A stretch of 64,000 bases of DNA from Promicromonospora iranensis (GTDB lineage: Bacteria > Actinomycetota > Actinomycetes > Actinomycetales > Cellulomonadaceae): contig NZ_JAJQQP010000011.1 in NCBI RefSeq assembly GCF_028994805.1, positions 186,001-250,000 of the forward strand, in the 5' to 3' direction. This document shows, piece after piece, positions 52,429-62,789 of this stretch (positions within the stretch are counted from its first letter, which is position 1; each line of letters opens with the position of its first letter). The position numbers and the translations under genes are program-made. Under the pieces are notes generated by a model that worked only from the letters and a program-made list of their open reading frames with translations, did no database searches and was not told the origin of the DNA.

Positions 52429-53472
52429 TCAGACGCCGTCGTCGACCCGGACGCGCTCCGTCAGGCCCCGGAGGAATCCCGCGCCCCAGGCCATGTGCAT
52501 CGTCACGAGCGTCGCGGGCAGGGCGAGCGCTGCGCGCAGGTCGAGCCGAGGACGCCGCGACGCCGCGTGCGCCGACGCGGCGAGCACGCCCAGCAGATAG
52601 GTGGCGGGGGGGATCATCCCGATCAGCGTCACCGGCAGCGATCCCAGGACGCCACCCACGACGGCGACCAGCACCGACACGGCGAGCACGAGAACAGCTG
52701 TGGGCGGGGCGAGGTAGCGCAGGCTCGCGGTACCCGGGTTTCGGCGCACCACCTCACGGCGCCACATACCGGTCCGCCAGAACTGGGTCGCCACAGCACG
52801 CAGCGTGCGGCGCGGCTTGTACTCGACCACGAGCGACGGGTCGAACCACAGGAGGCTGCCACTGTTCCGCAGCCGGAGGCAGAGCTCCCAGTCCTGCGCC
52901 CGGACGTACACGGGCGAGTAGCCGCCCACCCGCTCCAGCGCCTCACGGCGGAACGTGCCCAGGTAGACCGTCTCGGCGGGGCCGGCGCTGCCACCCGTGT
53001 GGAACGAGGCGGCGCCGAGGCCTGCCGGGTGGCTCATGGCTCGGGCCACGGCCTTCTGCACGGGGGTGTCACCGACGGGCATCATGCGCCCGCCCACGCC
53101 GTCGGCCCCGGCGGCCTGCAGGGCCTCCACCGCACGGCGCACGTAGGTGGGCTCCGCGACGGTGTGGCCGTCCACGCGGACGAAGATCGAGTGGCCCTCC
53201 GGCATCCGCGCCAGCCCTGCGTTGAGTCCGAGCGGCTTGGAGCCCGTCGGGTTGTCCACGACGGTGACCCGGCCCGTCTCGGCCGCGAGCTTCTCGGCGA
53301 TCTCGTGCGTGCGGTCCTGCGAGGGTCCCACCGCGAGCACCATGTGCAGCGGGTGCGGGTAGTCCTGCTCCATGATCGAGCGCACCATCGCCTCGAGGTA
53401 CGGCTCCTCATCACGTATGACGGCGACCACCGTCACCAACGGCATGCTCGCCGCCTCAACCCGCTCGGGCAC
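52429..53472 (-). CDS. GT2 family glycosyltransferase
   Basis: A 347-residue GT-A glycosyltransferase. Family features: VTVVAVIRDEEPYLEAMVRSI, an acidic donor/metal segment FVRVDGHT, and QDWELCLRLRNSG in the acceptor half. Two or three C-terminal membrane segments (about residues 255-330) anchor it. The layout resembles the polymer-chain or succinoglycan-type transferases (ExoA-like). The GTG start is preceded by GAGAGG. It is separated from neuB by a 214-base gap with a hairpin. Probably builds the polymer backbone or linker. Confidence 0.87.
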   Translation of the reverse strand: MPERVEAASMPLVTVVAVIRDEEPYLEAMVRSIMEQDYPHPLHMVLAVGPSQDRTHEIAEKLAAETGRVTVVDNPTGSKPLGLNAGLARMPEGHSIFVRVDGHTVAEPTYVRRAVEALQAAGADGVGGRMMPVGDTPVQKAVARAMSHPAGLGAASFHTGGSAGPAETVYLGTFRREALERVGGYSPVYVRAQDWELCLRLRNSGSLLWFDPSLVVEYKPRRTLRAVATQFWRTGMWRREVVRRNPGTASLRYLAPPTAVLVLAVSVLVAVVGGVLGSLPVTLIGMIPPATYLLGVLAASAHAASRRPRLDLRAALALPATLVTMHMAWGAGFLRGLTERVRVDDGV

Positions 53473-53539
53473 GTGGCCCCCTCTCGCGATCGCCGGGCCG
53501 GTGCGGCCCGGTCCCGGCTCCGTCCGGACTCCGGGAACA

Positions 53540-53577
53540 TCGGAGGCGGGCGCCGCGCGTGCGGCGCCCGCCTCCGA
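53540..53577. terminator. Hairpin terminator between neuB-like and GT2 genes
   Basis: Perfect 17-base arms (53540-53556 and 53561-53577) around GCGT. Both flanking genes are on the minus strand, so it ends the neuB-like transcript and shows that the GT2 gene has a separate promoter. Confidence 0.7.
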
Positions 53578-53686
53578 CCATCAACGTTCAGCGGGCCCGG
53601 TCGTCGCTCGAGGCGACGGAGCCCACGTCGTGCATACGGCCCGGGCAGTGTACGCGCCCGGACCTGTGTGGTTCCGCGGTGTCAGC

Positions 53687-54580
<894 letters not shown>

Positions 54581-54637
54581 AAGAAGGTCCTTCCGAAAGG
54601 GTCGAGCACAGGGTAGTGCTGTTACGTGTCGTCGGGA

Positions 54638-55882
54638 CTAACCGGTGACGACGGGGGTCTGGACGGCTGCCGTACTGGGGGCAGCTTCACCCTGACGCGC
54701 AGCGAGTATACGGTCACAGATCTCACGAACCGCACCGTTCCCGCCCTCGCGGGACAGGACGAGCCGGGCCTGTGCCCGCACTTCCGGGCGCGCGTCGGCC
54801 ACCGCGACCGGCCAGCCGACCACGGCCATGGCGGCCAGGTCGTTGACGTCGTTGCCGACGTACGCGACCCGGGCCGGGTCCAGGTCCTGCTCCGCGATCC
54901 ACGCACGCAGGGCAGCCGCCTTGTTCTCGACACCGTGCATGACCTGCACCTTCAGCTTGTCGGCACGAGAGGCGACCACCTTGTTGGTCTCTGTCGACAG
55001 GATGAGGATCGGCAGGCCGGTGCGGCGCAGGAGCGAGACGCCCATGCCGTCCCCGCGGCTGACGCGCACCTGCTCGGTACCGTGCTGGTCCACGGAGGCG
55101 TGGTCGTCGGTGTGCACGCCGTCGAAGTCGGTGACGAGCGCGTCGACGTCCAGCGGTCCGGGCGTGGCGTCGACGTCCTGGTCCACGAGCTGACGGGCGA
55201 GCCAGAGGTCACGCGGCTCGTCGATCTCGATGGCCCACTCCGGGGCGACCGGCTGGATACCGACGTCGCCGAAGAACCGCGTGCTGCCTGCACGAAACCC
55301 TTGCGTGCGCATCACATAGAAGGCACCGGTCTCGCGGAAGTGCGGCGCCCGCTCCTGGCGGCGCGGCCGGTACTCGGTGGTGTGCCCCACAGGGCTCGCG
55401 ACGCCGTCGTCGATGCGCCACTGGAAGTCGTGCGTCTCGGAGACCGCCACCACCACGTCCTTCTCGCCCGTGGCGACCCGGCGGATGGCCGTGTCGAGGT
55501 CCTCGGGGTCGATGAACGGCGAGGTGCACTGCACCAGCACGGTCACGGGCGGGATCTCCTGGGGCGGCAGACCGCCGTCGCCGGCCTCGACCCGGTCCAG
55601 TACGTGCTGCAGGGCCGACTCGGAGGACGCCGTGCTGCCCGCGATCTCCGCCGGGCGCGCCACCACGCGCGCTCCGTGCAGCCGGGCCTCGGCGGCGATC
55701 TCGTCGTGATCGGTCGAGACGATGACCTCGGCCACCGACGACGCGGCGAGCGATGCCTGGACCGCGCGCCCGACCAGGGTGATCCCGTCCACCCGAGCGA
55801 GATTCTTCAGGGGCACGCCCTGTGAACCTCCCCGAGCCGGGATGATGACGACGGCGGACGGGGTTTCACCGGGTACAGACAT
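54638..55882 (-). CDS. CMP-nonulosonate synthetase fused to KdsC-type phosphatase
   Basis: A 414-residue two-domain protein. Residues 1 to about 225 are a NeuA-type cytidylyltransferase (IIPARGGSQGVPLKNL, QCTSPFIDPEDLD, RETGAFYVM), which activates nonulosonic acids with CTP. The conserved KG of the ARSGSKG-type loop reads QG here. Residues about 245-395 are a HAD phosphatase of the KdsC kind: DFDGVHTDD with both acidic residues, and GNDVNDLAAM. The same fusion occurs in animal CMP-sialate synthetases. The combination suggests that a 9-phosphate intermediate is dephosphorylated and activated by one protein. ATG at 55882 chosen; GAGAG upstream. Confidence 0.88.
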   Translation of the reverse strand: MSVPGETPSAVVIIPARGGSQGVPLKNLARVDGITLVGRAVQASLAASSVAEVIVSTDHDEIAAEARLHGARVVARPAEIAGSTASSESALQHVLDRVEAGDGGLPPQEIPPVTVLVQCTSPFIDPEDLDTAIRRVATGEKDVVVAVSETHDFQWRIDDGVASPVGHTTEYRPRRQERAPHFRETGAFYVMRTQGFRAGSTRFFGDVGIQPVAPEWAIEIDEPRDLWLARQLVDQDVDATPGPLDVDALVTDFDGVHTDDHASVDQHGTEQVRVSRGDGMGVSLLRRTGLPILILSTETNKVVASRADKLKVQVMHGVENKAAALRAWIAEQDLDPARVAYVGNDVNDLAAMAVVGWPVAVADARPEVRAQARLVLSREGGNGAVREICDRILAARQGEAAPSTAAVQTPVVTG

Positions 55883-56111
55883 ACGTGGCACTCTCGAGTC
55901 GGTCGGCAGGGATATGCCGACCACAGTAGCGCTTCCGCACCGAGCGGCGTGCCTCACGAGGTGCCGTCGACGCAACCGGAGCGGGCCCAGATGTGGGATC
56001 CTGCCGTAGCACGCGGCGGTCGAGCGCCGCGCCCCCCAGAACCGATCCCCACGAAACGGCATGCGGCACCTGAGTGCCGGGGTTGCCGTGCCGAGAACGG
56101 AGACAGCTCGA
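55883..56111. promoter_or_regulatory. Divergent promoter region of the nonulosonate and pyruvyltransferase genes
   Basis: These 229 bases separate the CMP-synthetase start (-) from the first pyruvyltransferase start (+). No real reading frame is apparent. It should contain the promoters of both arms; I cannot assign hexamers with confidence. Confidence 0.35.
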
Positions 56112-58244
56112 GTGCCCGGAACCGAAGGTCGCAAGGCGGACTCCCCGAACCCCGACGGTGGCGTGCCCGGTGCAGTCTCTCGGTCCAAGCGCCGAACGAA
56201 CGCGCGCCGCACCTCCGAGGTCATGCACGCGCTGCGGAGAGTCACGGGCGCCCGCCCCCAGCTCGACCCGATCACCACGCGCAGGCTCGCGAAGGGGCAG
56301 GTGGCCTGGACCGAGGTCCCGGCCGTGCGCACGGCGGCGCTCGACGGCGCCCGGGCGGCGATCGACCGGCAGGACCTGGCCGGGGCCGCCACGCTGACGA
56401 AGCTGCTGCGCACCGGTGCACCCGACGCCGAGACCGGGCGGCTCGCCGGCATCGTCGCCCTGCTCACCGGTGACCCGGAGGCCGCGGAGGAGCACTTCTA
56501 CCAGGCGTCCAAGGGCACGGGCTCGGTGGCGCGGCGGCACACCAACGCGCGTCGGGCGGTCGAGGAGCTGCAGCAGCTGCTCGACCTGCGGGCCCGGGTG
56601 CTCGAGGTGGAGGGCCCAGAGGATCTGACCGACCTGCGGGACATCGCGGCATCGGCGTCCATCACGCATCGCAAGGCGGCCGACGCCGCGCTGGGCCGGT
56701 ACCTCGTGGCATGCCTCACCCGGGGCATCGACGGGCCGTTGGGCCAGCTCCTGGACGAGTTCGCCGACGCCGGGCGGCTGACGGCGCTGAAGGCCCGGCC
56801 GAACCTGCTCGACGTCGCCGTCGAGAACGCCGAGTACCTCGCGACCGACGCCGACCACGCCGGCGCCCTCCACCTGCTGCAGACCACCTTCGAGCACTAC
56901 GGCGTCGTCACCGAGCGCTACCTCCTGGCCCTCGGCACCTCGCTGTCGGCGCTCAGCCGCTACGGCGCCGCTCGCCGTGCCTTCCGCATCGCCAGCGCGG
57001 GCGTGGGCTCCGCACGCGCCGCACAGGTCGCCTGGATCATCCACGACGACGAGTCCGCGCACGCCCTGGCCCGCCGGGCGATCCGCCACGACATGCCGCG
57101 CTCCTCGGTCCGGACCGTGCTCGCCCGTACCGAGAACCCCATCACGCCGCCGGAGGCCGAGGCGACCCAAGGCGGTATGGGCCACGTCGCGTTCTACGTG
57201 GACCGCGGGGAGAACTTCGGCGACATCGTGCTGCCCGACGCCGTCCGGGACGCGATCAGCGAGCCCGCCGGCCGCTCCGAGTGGGTCCCCTTCCACGCGC
57301 ACCAGGTGTTCGACGACGAGTTCGTCCGGATCGCGAACGCCCAGCGCGCGCTCGTCGTCGGTGGCGGCGGCCTGTTCCTCCCGGACACGTCGCCCAACGG
57401 GAACAGCGGCTGGCAGTGGAACGTGCCGCCGGCCTCGCTCGATGCGGTGCGTGTTCCCCTCTTCGCCTTCGCCGTGGGCTTCAACCTCTTCCTGGGGCAG
57501 CAGTTCAAGGGCGACCTCTTCCGCCGCAGCCTGATCGCCTTCACCAGCAAGGCCGAGTTCCTGGGGCTGCGCAACACCGGCTCGATGGAGCGCGTGCGCG
57601 CCATGCTGCCGGACGAGCTGCACGACAAGGTGCGCTTCGTGCCGTGCCCGACCACCGTGCTCGAGCACATCCGACCGGATCTCCCGGCAGCACGCACCGG
57701 CTCCGGCACGGTGCTGCTCAACGCCGCCTTCGACCGCAGCGAGCGGCGCTTCGGCGGCGGCTACGCGCAGTTCCTGGAGCACATCGTGGAGCTCGTGGAG
57801 AAGGCGAGCAGGGGTGGGGCCGAGGTCCGGATCGCCGCGCACACGCGCGGCGACCTGCGGCTCGCGAAGGACCTCGAGGCGGCGCACGACCTGTCGCTGC
57901 CCGTGGACGAGCTGCACAACATGGACCAGCCGGACGCCCTCGCCGTCTACCGGCAGGCCTCGCTCGTGATCGGCATGCGCGGTCACTCGACGATGATCCC
58001 GTTCGGCCTGGGCACCCCGGTGCTGAGCATCGTGTCGCACCCCAAGATGCGGTACTTCCTGGAGGACGTCGACCGCACGGACTGGGGTTTCGACGTGTCC
58101 GACCCCGATCTCGGCGCCCGGCTCGCGGAGCGCACCCTCGACGTGCTCGCCCGCGAGGAGGACTACCGGGCCGACGTCGCCGAACGGCAGCTCATCCTGC
58201 TGCCGCACGTCCGGGCGGCAGCCGAGGACGTCGCCAAGGTCTGA
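56112..58244 (+). CDS. Polysaccharide pyruvyl transferase with helical N-terminal domain
   Basis: A 710-residue protein. The C-terminal half (from about residue 357) is a polysaccharide pyruvyl transferase, which puts a pyruvate ketal on sugars using phosphoenolpyruvate: GENFGDIVLPDAV, VVGGGGLFLPDTSPNGNSGW and GMRGHSTMIPFGLGTPV. The first 350 residues are Ala/Leu/Arg-rich and helical, like TPR repeats, and are not usual for the family. I chose the GTG at 56112, preceded by GGAGA; an ATG at 56061 in frame lacks a ribosome binding site. It is followed by the GT42-GT8 gene after 64 bases. Confidence 0.87.
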   Translation: MPGTEGRKADSPNPDGGVPGAVSRSKRRTNARRTSEVMHALRRVTGARPQLDPITTRRLAKGQVAWTEVPAVRTAALDGARAAIDRQDLAGAATLTKLLRTGAPDAETGRLAGIVALLTGDPEAAEEHFYQASKGTGSVARRHTNARRAVEELQQLLDLRARVLEVEGPEDLTDLRDIAASASITHRKAADAALGRYLVACLTRGIDGPLGQLLDEFADAGRLTALKARPNLLDVAVENAEYLATDADHAGALHLLQTTFEHYGVVTERYLLALGTSLSALSRYGAARRAFRIASAGVGSARAAQVAWIIHDDESAHALARRAIRHDMPRSSVRTVLARTENPITPPEAEATQGGMGHVAFYVDRGENFGDIVLPDAVRDAISEPAGRSEWVPFHAHQVFDDEFVRIANAQRALVVGGGGLFLPDTSPNGNSGWQWNVPPASLDAVRVPLFAFAVGFNLFLGQQFKGDLFRRSLIAFTSKAEFLGLRNTGSMERVRAMLPDELHDKVRFVPCPTTVLEHIRPDLPAARTGSGTVLLNAAFDRSERRFGGGYAQFLEHIVELVEKASRGGAEVRIAAHTRGDLRLAKDLEAAHDLSLPVDELHNMDQPDALAVYRQASLVIGMRGHSTMIPFGLGTPVLSIVSHPKMRYFLEDVDRTDWGFDVSDPDLGARLAERTLDVLAREEDYRADVAERQLILLPHVRAAAEDVAKV

Positions 58245-58308
58245 TCCGCTCTCTCCGTTCCCGGCCGTTAGACTCGACCGGTCTCAGTACACCGAAAGGG
58301 AGTAATCG

Positions 58309-60219
58309 ATGCCCACCATGCGGAGCGTGCCGCTCGGCCGTGAGCCCGGCGACGCGGAGATCGCGTCGTTCGCCGACCTGATCGACCGGCCACTGCTGAT
58401 CGTCGGCAACGGGCCGTCGTCGGCCATGCCTCCCTACCACCGGATCCCGGCGGACGTGGTCGTCTTCCGCATGAACTGGTTCTTCCTGGAGAGCAACTAC
58501 CACTTCGGGGACCGGGTGGACGCGTACTTCAGCGCCATCCCGAACGAGAAGCTGGAAAAGCTGCTGCAGGAGGAGATGCGGTCCAACCGGTATGACGTGC
58601 GCCGGATCCTCAGTCCGATGCGTCACGCCGCGAACCGCGACGGTGACAGGTACGGACTGGAGCCGATGCCCGGTGTCGAGGAGCTCGACTCGTGGTCCGT
58701 GCCGGCTCGGTTCCCCCGTCTCGCACGCGCCTTCATGAGCCGGCCCGGCCTGCCCACCACGGGGATGCAGGCGCTGGCGTTCGGCCTGGGCGTCGGTTTC
58801 CGCGAGATCTACCTCGCCGGCGTGGACATGTACGAGTCCAAGGACAGCCGATACGGCTACACGGTCACGCAGGCCGCGGAGTCCGCGCTCAAGGACAAGG
58901 ACCTCACGCCGGGCTACGAGTCGGCGCACGGGCTCGACTCGGACCTCTCCTTCCTGCGCTCGTGCCTCACCGAGTTCCCGGACGCGACGATCCGCTCCGT
59001 GAGCCAGTCGGACACGCTGCACCTGTTCGTGCCGCAGGCCGACGAGCTCGCCGACCGCCCGCACCTCACCCCGGAGGCGGTACCGACCCTCGCCGCGTCC
59101 AAGGACACGGTGGACCTCACATTCGCCGAGGTGGGCGAGGACACGTCGGTCGTCATCCCCGAGGTCGGCGGTCCGCTGTGGAAGGAGATCGACGGTCGCA
59201 AGTGCGCGTACGTCACTGTCGTCTCCGGCGCGTACCACCATGGCGCACGCGCCCTGGCGAACTCGCTGCGCAAGCACTCGGACGTCCCGCTGATCGCGCT
59301 GGTCACACCGGACGCCGACCGCGCGGCGCTGGCCGCCAGCGGCATCCGGACCATCCAGGTGCCCGGCATCCGCAACCCGATGAACTCGGGCGGCAGGAAG
59401 ATCCAGGCCCGCTTCGCGATGACCTACACGAAGCTGCACGTGTTCCGGCTCGACTTCTTCGACCGGCTCGTCTACCTGGACAGTGACACGGTCGTCAAGG
59501 GCAACCTGGACGATCTGTTCGACGGCGACGGCTTCGCCGCCGTGCCCGACGCGGGTCTGGACCTGCCCGACGGCACCGTGTTCAACTCCGGCGTCTTCGC
59601 CGTGAACCCGTCGCACGGAATGTTCGAGAAGATGATGTCCGAGCTCAACCACACGACGTCGTACGACGGCGGGGACCAGGGCTTCCTCAACGAGTTCTTC
59701 TCGGACTGGCGCAAGCTCCCCCTGGAGTACAACACCACCAAGCGCATCTACTCCCACCACCCGCAGGTGTTCAACGACGAGGACGTCAAGGTCCTCCACT
59801 ACGTGGGGCGCAAGCCGTGGGAGCCGACGTCGAAGGGTGAGCGGTACGACCAGCTCGACTATGCCTGGCTCGACCACCTTGCCGACTGGGAGAAGAACGA
59901 GCTGGTGCGCGACCTGCGGCACGCCGCGGCCGGCGGGAAGCCCCCGGAGGCGGGGAGCAACAGCCCGTTCCGTCAGGCCCAGCTCGCGAACAAGACGAAC
60001 AAGGCCAGTGAGGCCGTGCGTGTCATCGAGGCCGTCATGACGCAGCGCGAGGCGACGTCGGCGGAGCTGCGCGAGCTCGCCAAGGCATACCGTCGCCTGG
60101 GCCGCCATGACGACTGCGCGCGCGTGCTCAAGCAGGCCTACGCGATCGACCCGCGCCGGAGCGTCATGCGGGACGCGATGCTGGCACAGGCGCGCTCGAT
60201 CAAGAACAGGCTCGCCTGA
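58309..60219 (+). CDS. GT42 sialyltransferase-like domain fused to GT8 glycosyltransferase
   Basis: A 636-residue fusion. Residues about 25-190 resemble the GT42 sialyltransferases CstI/CstII: IVGNGPSSAMPPY with the GNGPS CMP-binding turn (33-37), VVFRMNWFF, and TTGMQALAFGLGVGFREIYLAGVDMY. Residues about 300-530 are a GT8-type GT-A domain: VTVVSGAYHHGARALANSL, LDSDTVV with the DxD metal site D391-D393, FNSGVFAVN, and YDGGDQGFLNEFF. The end (about 560-636) is helical and TPR-like. Fused, the protein could add a nonulosonate and a hexose in turn. The ATG is preceded by AAAGGGAG. No membrane span. Confidence 0.85.
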   Translation: MPTMRSVPLGREPGDAEIASFADLIDRPLLIVGNGPSSAMPPYHRIPADVVVFRMNWFFLESNYHFGDRVDAYFSAIPNEKLEKLLQEEMRSNRYDVRRILSPMRHAANRDGDRYGLEPMPGVEELDSWSVPARFPRLARAFMSRPGLPTTGMQALAFGLGVGFREIYLAGVDMYESKDSRYGYTVTQAAESALKDKDLTPGYESAHGLDSDLSFLRSCLTEFPDATIRSVSQSDTLHLFVPQADELADRPHLTPEAVPTLAASKDTVDLTFAEVGEDTSVVIPEVGGPLWKEIDGRKCAYVTVVSGAYHHGARALANSLRKHSDVPLIALVTPDADRAALAASGIRTIQVPGIRNPMNSGGRKIQARFAMTYTKLHVFRLDFFDRLVYLDSDTVVKGNLDDLFDGDGFAAVPDAGLDLPDGTVFNSGVFAVNPSHGMFEKMMSELNHTTSYDGGDQGFLNEFFSDWRKLPLEYNTTKRIYSHHPQVFNDEDVKVLHYVGRKPWEPTSKGERYDQLDYAWLDHLADWEKNELVRDLRHAAAGGKPPEAGSNSPFRQAQLANKTNKASEAVRVIEAVMTQREATSAELRELAKAYRRLGRHDDCARVLKQAYAIDPRRSVMRDAMLAQARSIKNRLA

Positions 60220-60242
60220 CGCCGCTGCCATAGGACGTGGCA

Positions 60243-60297
60243 GGACAAAGCTGGGGCGGTGCGAACCATGTGGTTCGCACCGCCCCAGCTCTTGTCC
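60243..60297. repeat. Intergenic hairpin E between GT42-GT8 and pyruvyltransferase genes
   Basis: Perfect 20-base arms (60249-60268 and 60271-60290) with a 2-base centre; beyond a one-base bulge six more bases pair (60243-60248 with 60292-60297). At a convergent junction. The arm CTGGGGCGGTGCGAACC is only weakly like hairpins A and D, but the flank TGTCTACCTCGGCGG resembles that of D. Confidence 0.75.
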
Positions 60298-60327
60298 CTA
60301 CCTCGGCTGTCTACCTCGGCGGAGGGC

Positions 60328-61662
60328 TCAGCTGCCCGTGAGCTTCTTGCGCAGCGGCCGCAGCCGGCGACGCAGGCCCGCGGTCATCGACTGGCGGGGA
60401 ACAGCGGCAAGCTCGAGGTCCTTGCGGGCCTTGTTGAGCTCGCGCTTGAGCCGGCCGTTGTCCTGCTCCATCTTGTCGAACCGCATGGACGCGTCGTACG
60501 CCCGGGCCGCGGTACGGCGCTCCGGCGGCGTCAGCGCACGGAAGGACGGCGTGACCGTCTCGCCCGTGAGGCTCTTGTAGATGTCGGCGAGGTTGCCCAT
60601 CGACGTGTCGAAGAAGCGCTGGCGGACGTCGGCAAGCTCCTTGCGCAGCTCCGGCTGACGCTCGTGGACCTCGTTGATCGTCGTGTACAGGGTGTCCTGG
60701 AAGCCGTCCTTGCGCGGGTCGATCGCCCAGTCCGCGTGGCCGATGTCGGTCGCGAAGTAGCGGATCTTGTGGTGCACGTACAGGGACAGCGGGATGGTGC
60801 CCATGCCGAACGGAACCATCTGCGCGTGCCCGCGTGTCCCGAGGATGATCGGCAGATCCGCGAAGTACTCGATGCCCTTGTACAGCACGTCACGAGAGCC
60901 CCACAGGACGTGCTCGCTGCTCACGACCCCACGCTCGGTGAGAAGGTCGTGGAAGCCCATGTCGGCACGCGCGTGCGGAACGCTCTCGATCCGCCAGCCC
61001 TCCCCGGAGAGCTTCTCCAGGACATCGACCTGGTCGGCGTAGATCTTGCCCGCGTCGAACCCGGCGCGCGCCTGGCGCTTGCCCACGATCGACTCGGCCG
61101 CGATACGGCGCTCGTGCGGGATCTCGGCCTGGTACAGGTCGGGGTAGAGATAGGACGACACCGTCGTCGGGCAGGGCTGGTACTTGACCCGGTCCCGGTT
61201 CGGCGCGCTGATGTACTCCTTGATGGTCTCCACGGAGCCGTGGTTGCGCAGACCGAAGAAGACCGACTTCTCGAGGGTCAGGTTCACGTGCTCGCGGAAC
61301 GGGTCCGCGAAGTCCGCCTGGTCGATGAACCGGTTGTTGCCCACGGAGAAGATGATGAGCGGCTTCTCGATGCGACGCAGCAGGTCCAGCGAGATGTTCC
61401 ACTGCCAGCCGGACCGCTGGTTCGGGTTGGTGTCGCTCAGGAAGAGCCCACCACCGCCGATGACGACAGCATCGACGTTCTCGTTGATGAAGTCGACGAG
61501 ACGCGGCGTCACGGGGTCCCGCAACTGTCGGCTCTGGACGACCTCGAAGGCATCCCCGCCCGCGAAACCTTCGAACAGCTCGCGCACTGCTTCGAACAGC
61601 AGCGTGTCGCCGTAGTTGCCGTAGGTCTTGATGTCGAAATGGAACAGTCGAAGTCGCTTCAT
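60328..61662 (-). CDS. Polysaccharide pyruvyl transferase family protein
   Basis: A 444-residue pyruvyl-transferase-fold enzyme. Features: LRLFHFDIKTYGNYGDTLLFEAV, VIGGGGLFLSDTNPNQRSGW, GLRNHGS and GTRGHAQMVPFGMGTIPLSL. The GGGGLFL-SDT and RGH-MxPFGxGT segments match those of the protein at 56112-58244, so the two are paralogues, but this one lacks the N-terminal helical region and instead has about 90 C-terminal residues that are basic and coiled-coil-like. I chose the ATG at 61662 because the family domain begins there; upstream GTG (61710) and TTG (61728) codons are in frame. Confidence 0.86.
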   Translation of the reverse strand: MKRLRLFHFDIKTYGNYGDTLLFEAVRELFEGFAGGDAFEVVQSRQLRDPVTPRLVDFINENVDAVVIGGGGLFLSDTNPNQRSGWQWNISLDLLRRIEKPLIIFSVGNNRFIDQADFADPFREHVNLTLEKSVFFGLRNHGSVETIKEYISAPNRDRVKYQPCPTTVSSYLYPDLYQAEIPHERRIAAESIVGKRQARAGFDAGKIYADQVDVLEKLSGEGWRIESVPHARADMGFHDLLTERGVVSSEHVLWGSRDVLYKGIEYFADLPIILGTRGHAQMVPFGMGTIPLSLYVHHKIRYFATDIGHADWAIDPRKDGFQDTLYTTINEVHERQPELRKELADVRQRFFDTSMGNLADIYKSLTGETVTPSFRALTPPERRTAARAYDASMRFDKMEQDNGRLKRELNKARKDLELAAVPRQSMTAGLRRRLRPLRKKLTGS

Positions 61663-61770
61663 CGTGTCACGCGCCGGTTCTTGTAGTGCACGGGCACCAT
61701 CCTTGATCACTGTGGTCAGATCTGCCAAGCCCGCCGTCGGGGACGGCAGGACGTCGTGGAGCGGGTCGGT

Positions 61771-62706
61771 TCACTTCCCGCCGGGGAGATAGGGCGACTC
61801 GCCCTTGTTCACCTCGAGGTCCACCGCGTCCTTCGAGAGGCCGCCGGTGACCATACCGTGCAGCGCCTTGTTGGACGGCACGAGCGCGGTCAGCATCTCC
61901 TCGCGCTGCTCCGGGGTCAGGAGCAGCGGCGAAGAGTGCGTCACGTTGGAGAAGTTGGCATCGAGGAACAGTCGCAGCTTGCGCCGGTCCTCCGCCTCGA
62001 GCTCGGCGTTGCCGACGAGCGCGAGCTTCAGCGCCGCGTCAGAATACCCCCGGTTGACGGCCTCGGTGTTGAAGGGGAACTTGGGCTGGACGCCCACGCC
62101 GGTCTGCTGGAAGAACTCCCGCACGAACGGCCGCGAGCGCAGCTGCTTGATGCTCTCGAAGTAGTTCACGCGGACCTCGGAGCCTGCGGGGACCGAAGCC
62201 TTGATCTTCTCGACCAGGCTGTCCCAGCGCAGGTTGTCGGTGGTCACCGGTTCCATGAACTCCTCGAAGGACTTCGTCGATCCCACGCGGACGGTCTGGA
62301 GGTAGGAGCTCTCGACGAACCGGTCCTGGCGCCGTACGTAGAGCAGCACGGTGGTGCGCTCCGGCTGCAGCACCTCGTGCGCGATCCGCAGGATGTCGTC
62401 GGCGGGCGCGTACAGCGGTCCGCTCCGGAAGGAGTGCACCGAGGCCAGGAGGTCCTCGTGCGAGATGACCAGGCTGTCCTGGGTCGCCGCGTCGCGAACC
62501 ATCTCGAACGCCTTGTTCACGTTGCTCAGGGCACCGTCCTGGCGCCGCCACCGGGAGTGGCGTCCCTCCGTGAGGTTCTCGTACTCGTTGCGGATCAGGA
62601 CGTCGTAGCCGCGACGCGCGAATGCCTCACGATTCGAGCGCAGCGCCTTCTGCACCAGCGTCGTACCGGTCTTGTGGGCGCCGACGTGGAGGACGAGGTG
62701 CTTCAC
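61771..62706 (-). CDS. Sulfotransferase-like protein
   Basis: A 311-residue protein with the sulfotransferase 5'-phosphosulfate-binding loop HVGAHKTGTT (residues 7-16) and a 3'-phosphate-binding-like segment with Arg/Ser in YVRRQDRFVESSYLQ. This places it among PAPS-dependent sulfotransferase-fold proteins common in polysaccharide loci; actual sulfation activity cannot be read from sequence. The GTG at 62706 is chosen because the motif begins six residues in and GAAAGG lies upstream. No signal peptide, so it would act in the cytoplasm on a nucleotide- or lipid-linked precursor. Confidence 0.8.
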   Translation of the reverse strand: MKHLVLHVGAHKTGTTLVQKALRSNREAFARRGYDVLIRNEYENLTEGRHSRWRRQDGALSNVNKAFEMVRDAATQDSLVISHEDLLASVHSFRSGPLYAPADDILRIAHEVLQPERTTVLLYVRRQDRFVESSYLQTVRVGSTKSFEEFMEPVTTDNLRWDSLVEKIKASVPAGSEVRVNYFESIKQLRSRPFVREFFQQTGVGVQPKFPFNTEAVNRGYSDAALKLALVGNAELEAEDRRKLRLFLDANFSNVTHSSPLLLTPEQREEMLTALVPSNKALHGMVTGGLSKDAVDLEVNKGESPYLPGGK

Positions 62707-62789
62707 GGAAACCAACCTTTCGGGACTGATGAACGCCCCCGAGGATACAGGCGGTCCTCACCCGGCTCGTGAAGTGCCTCGGCAGCGCC

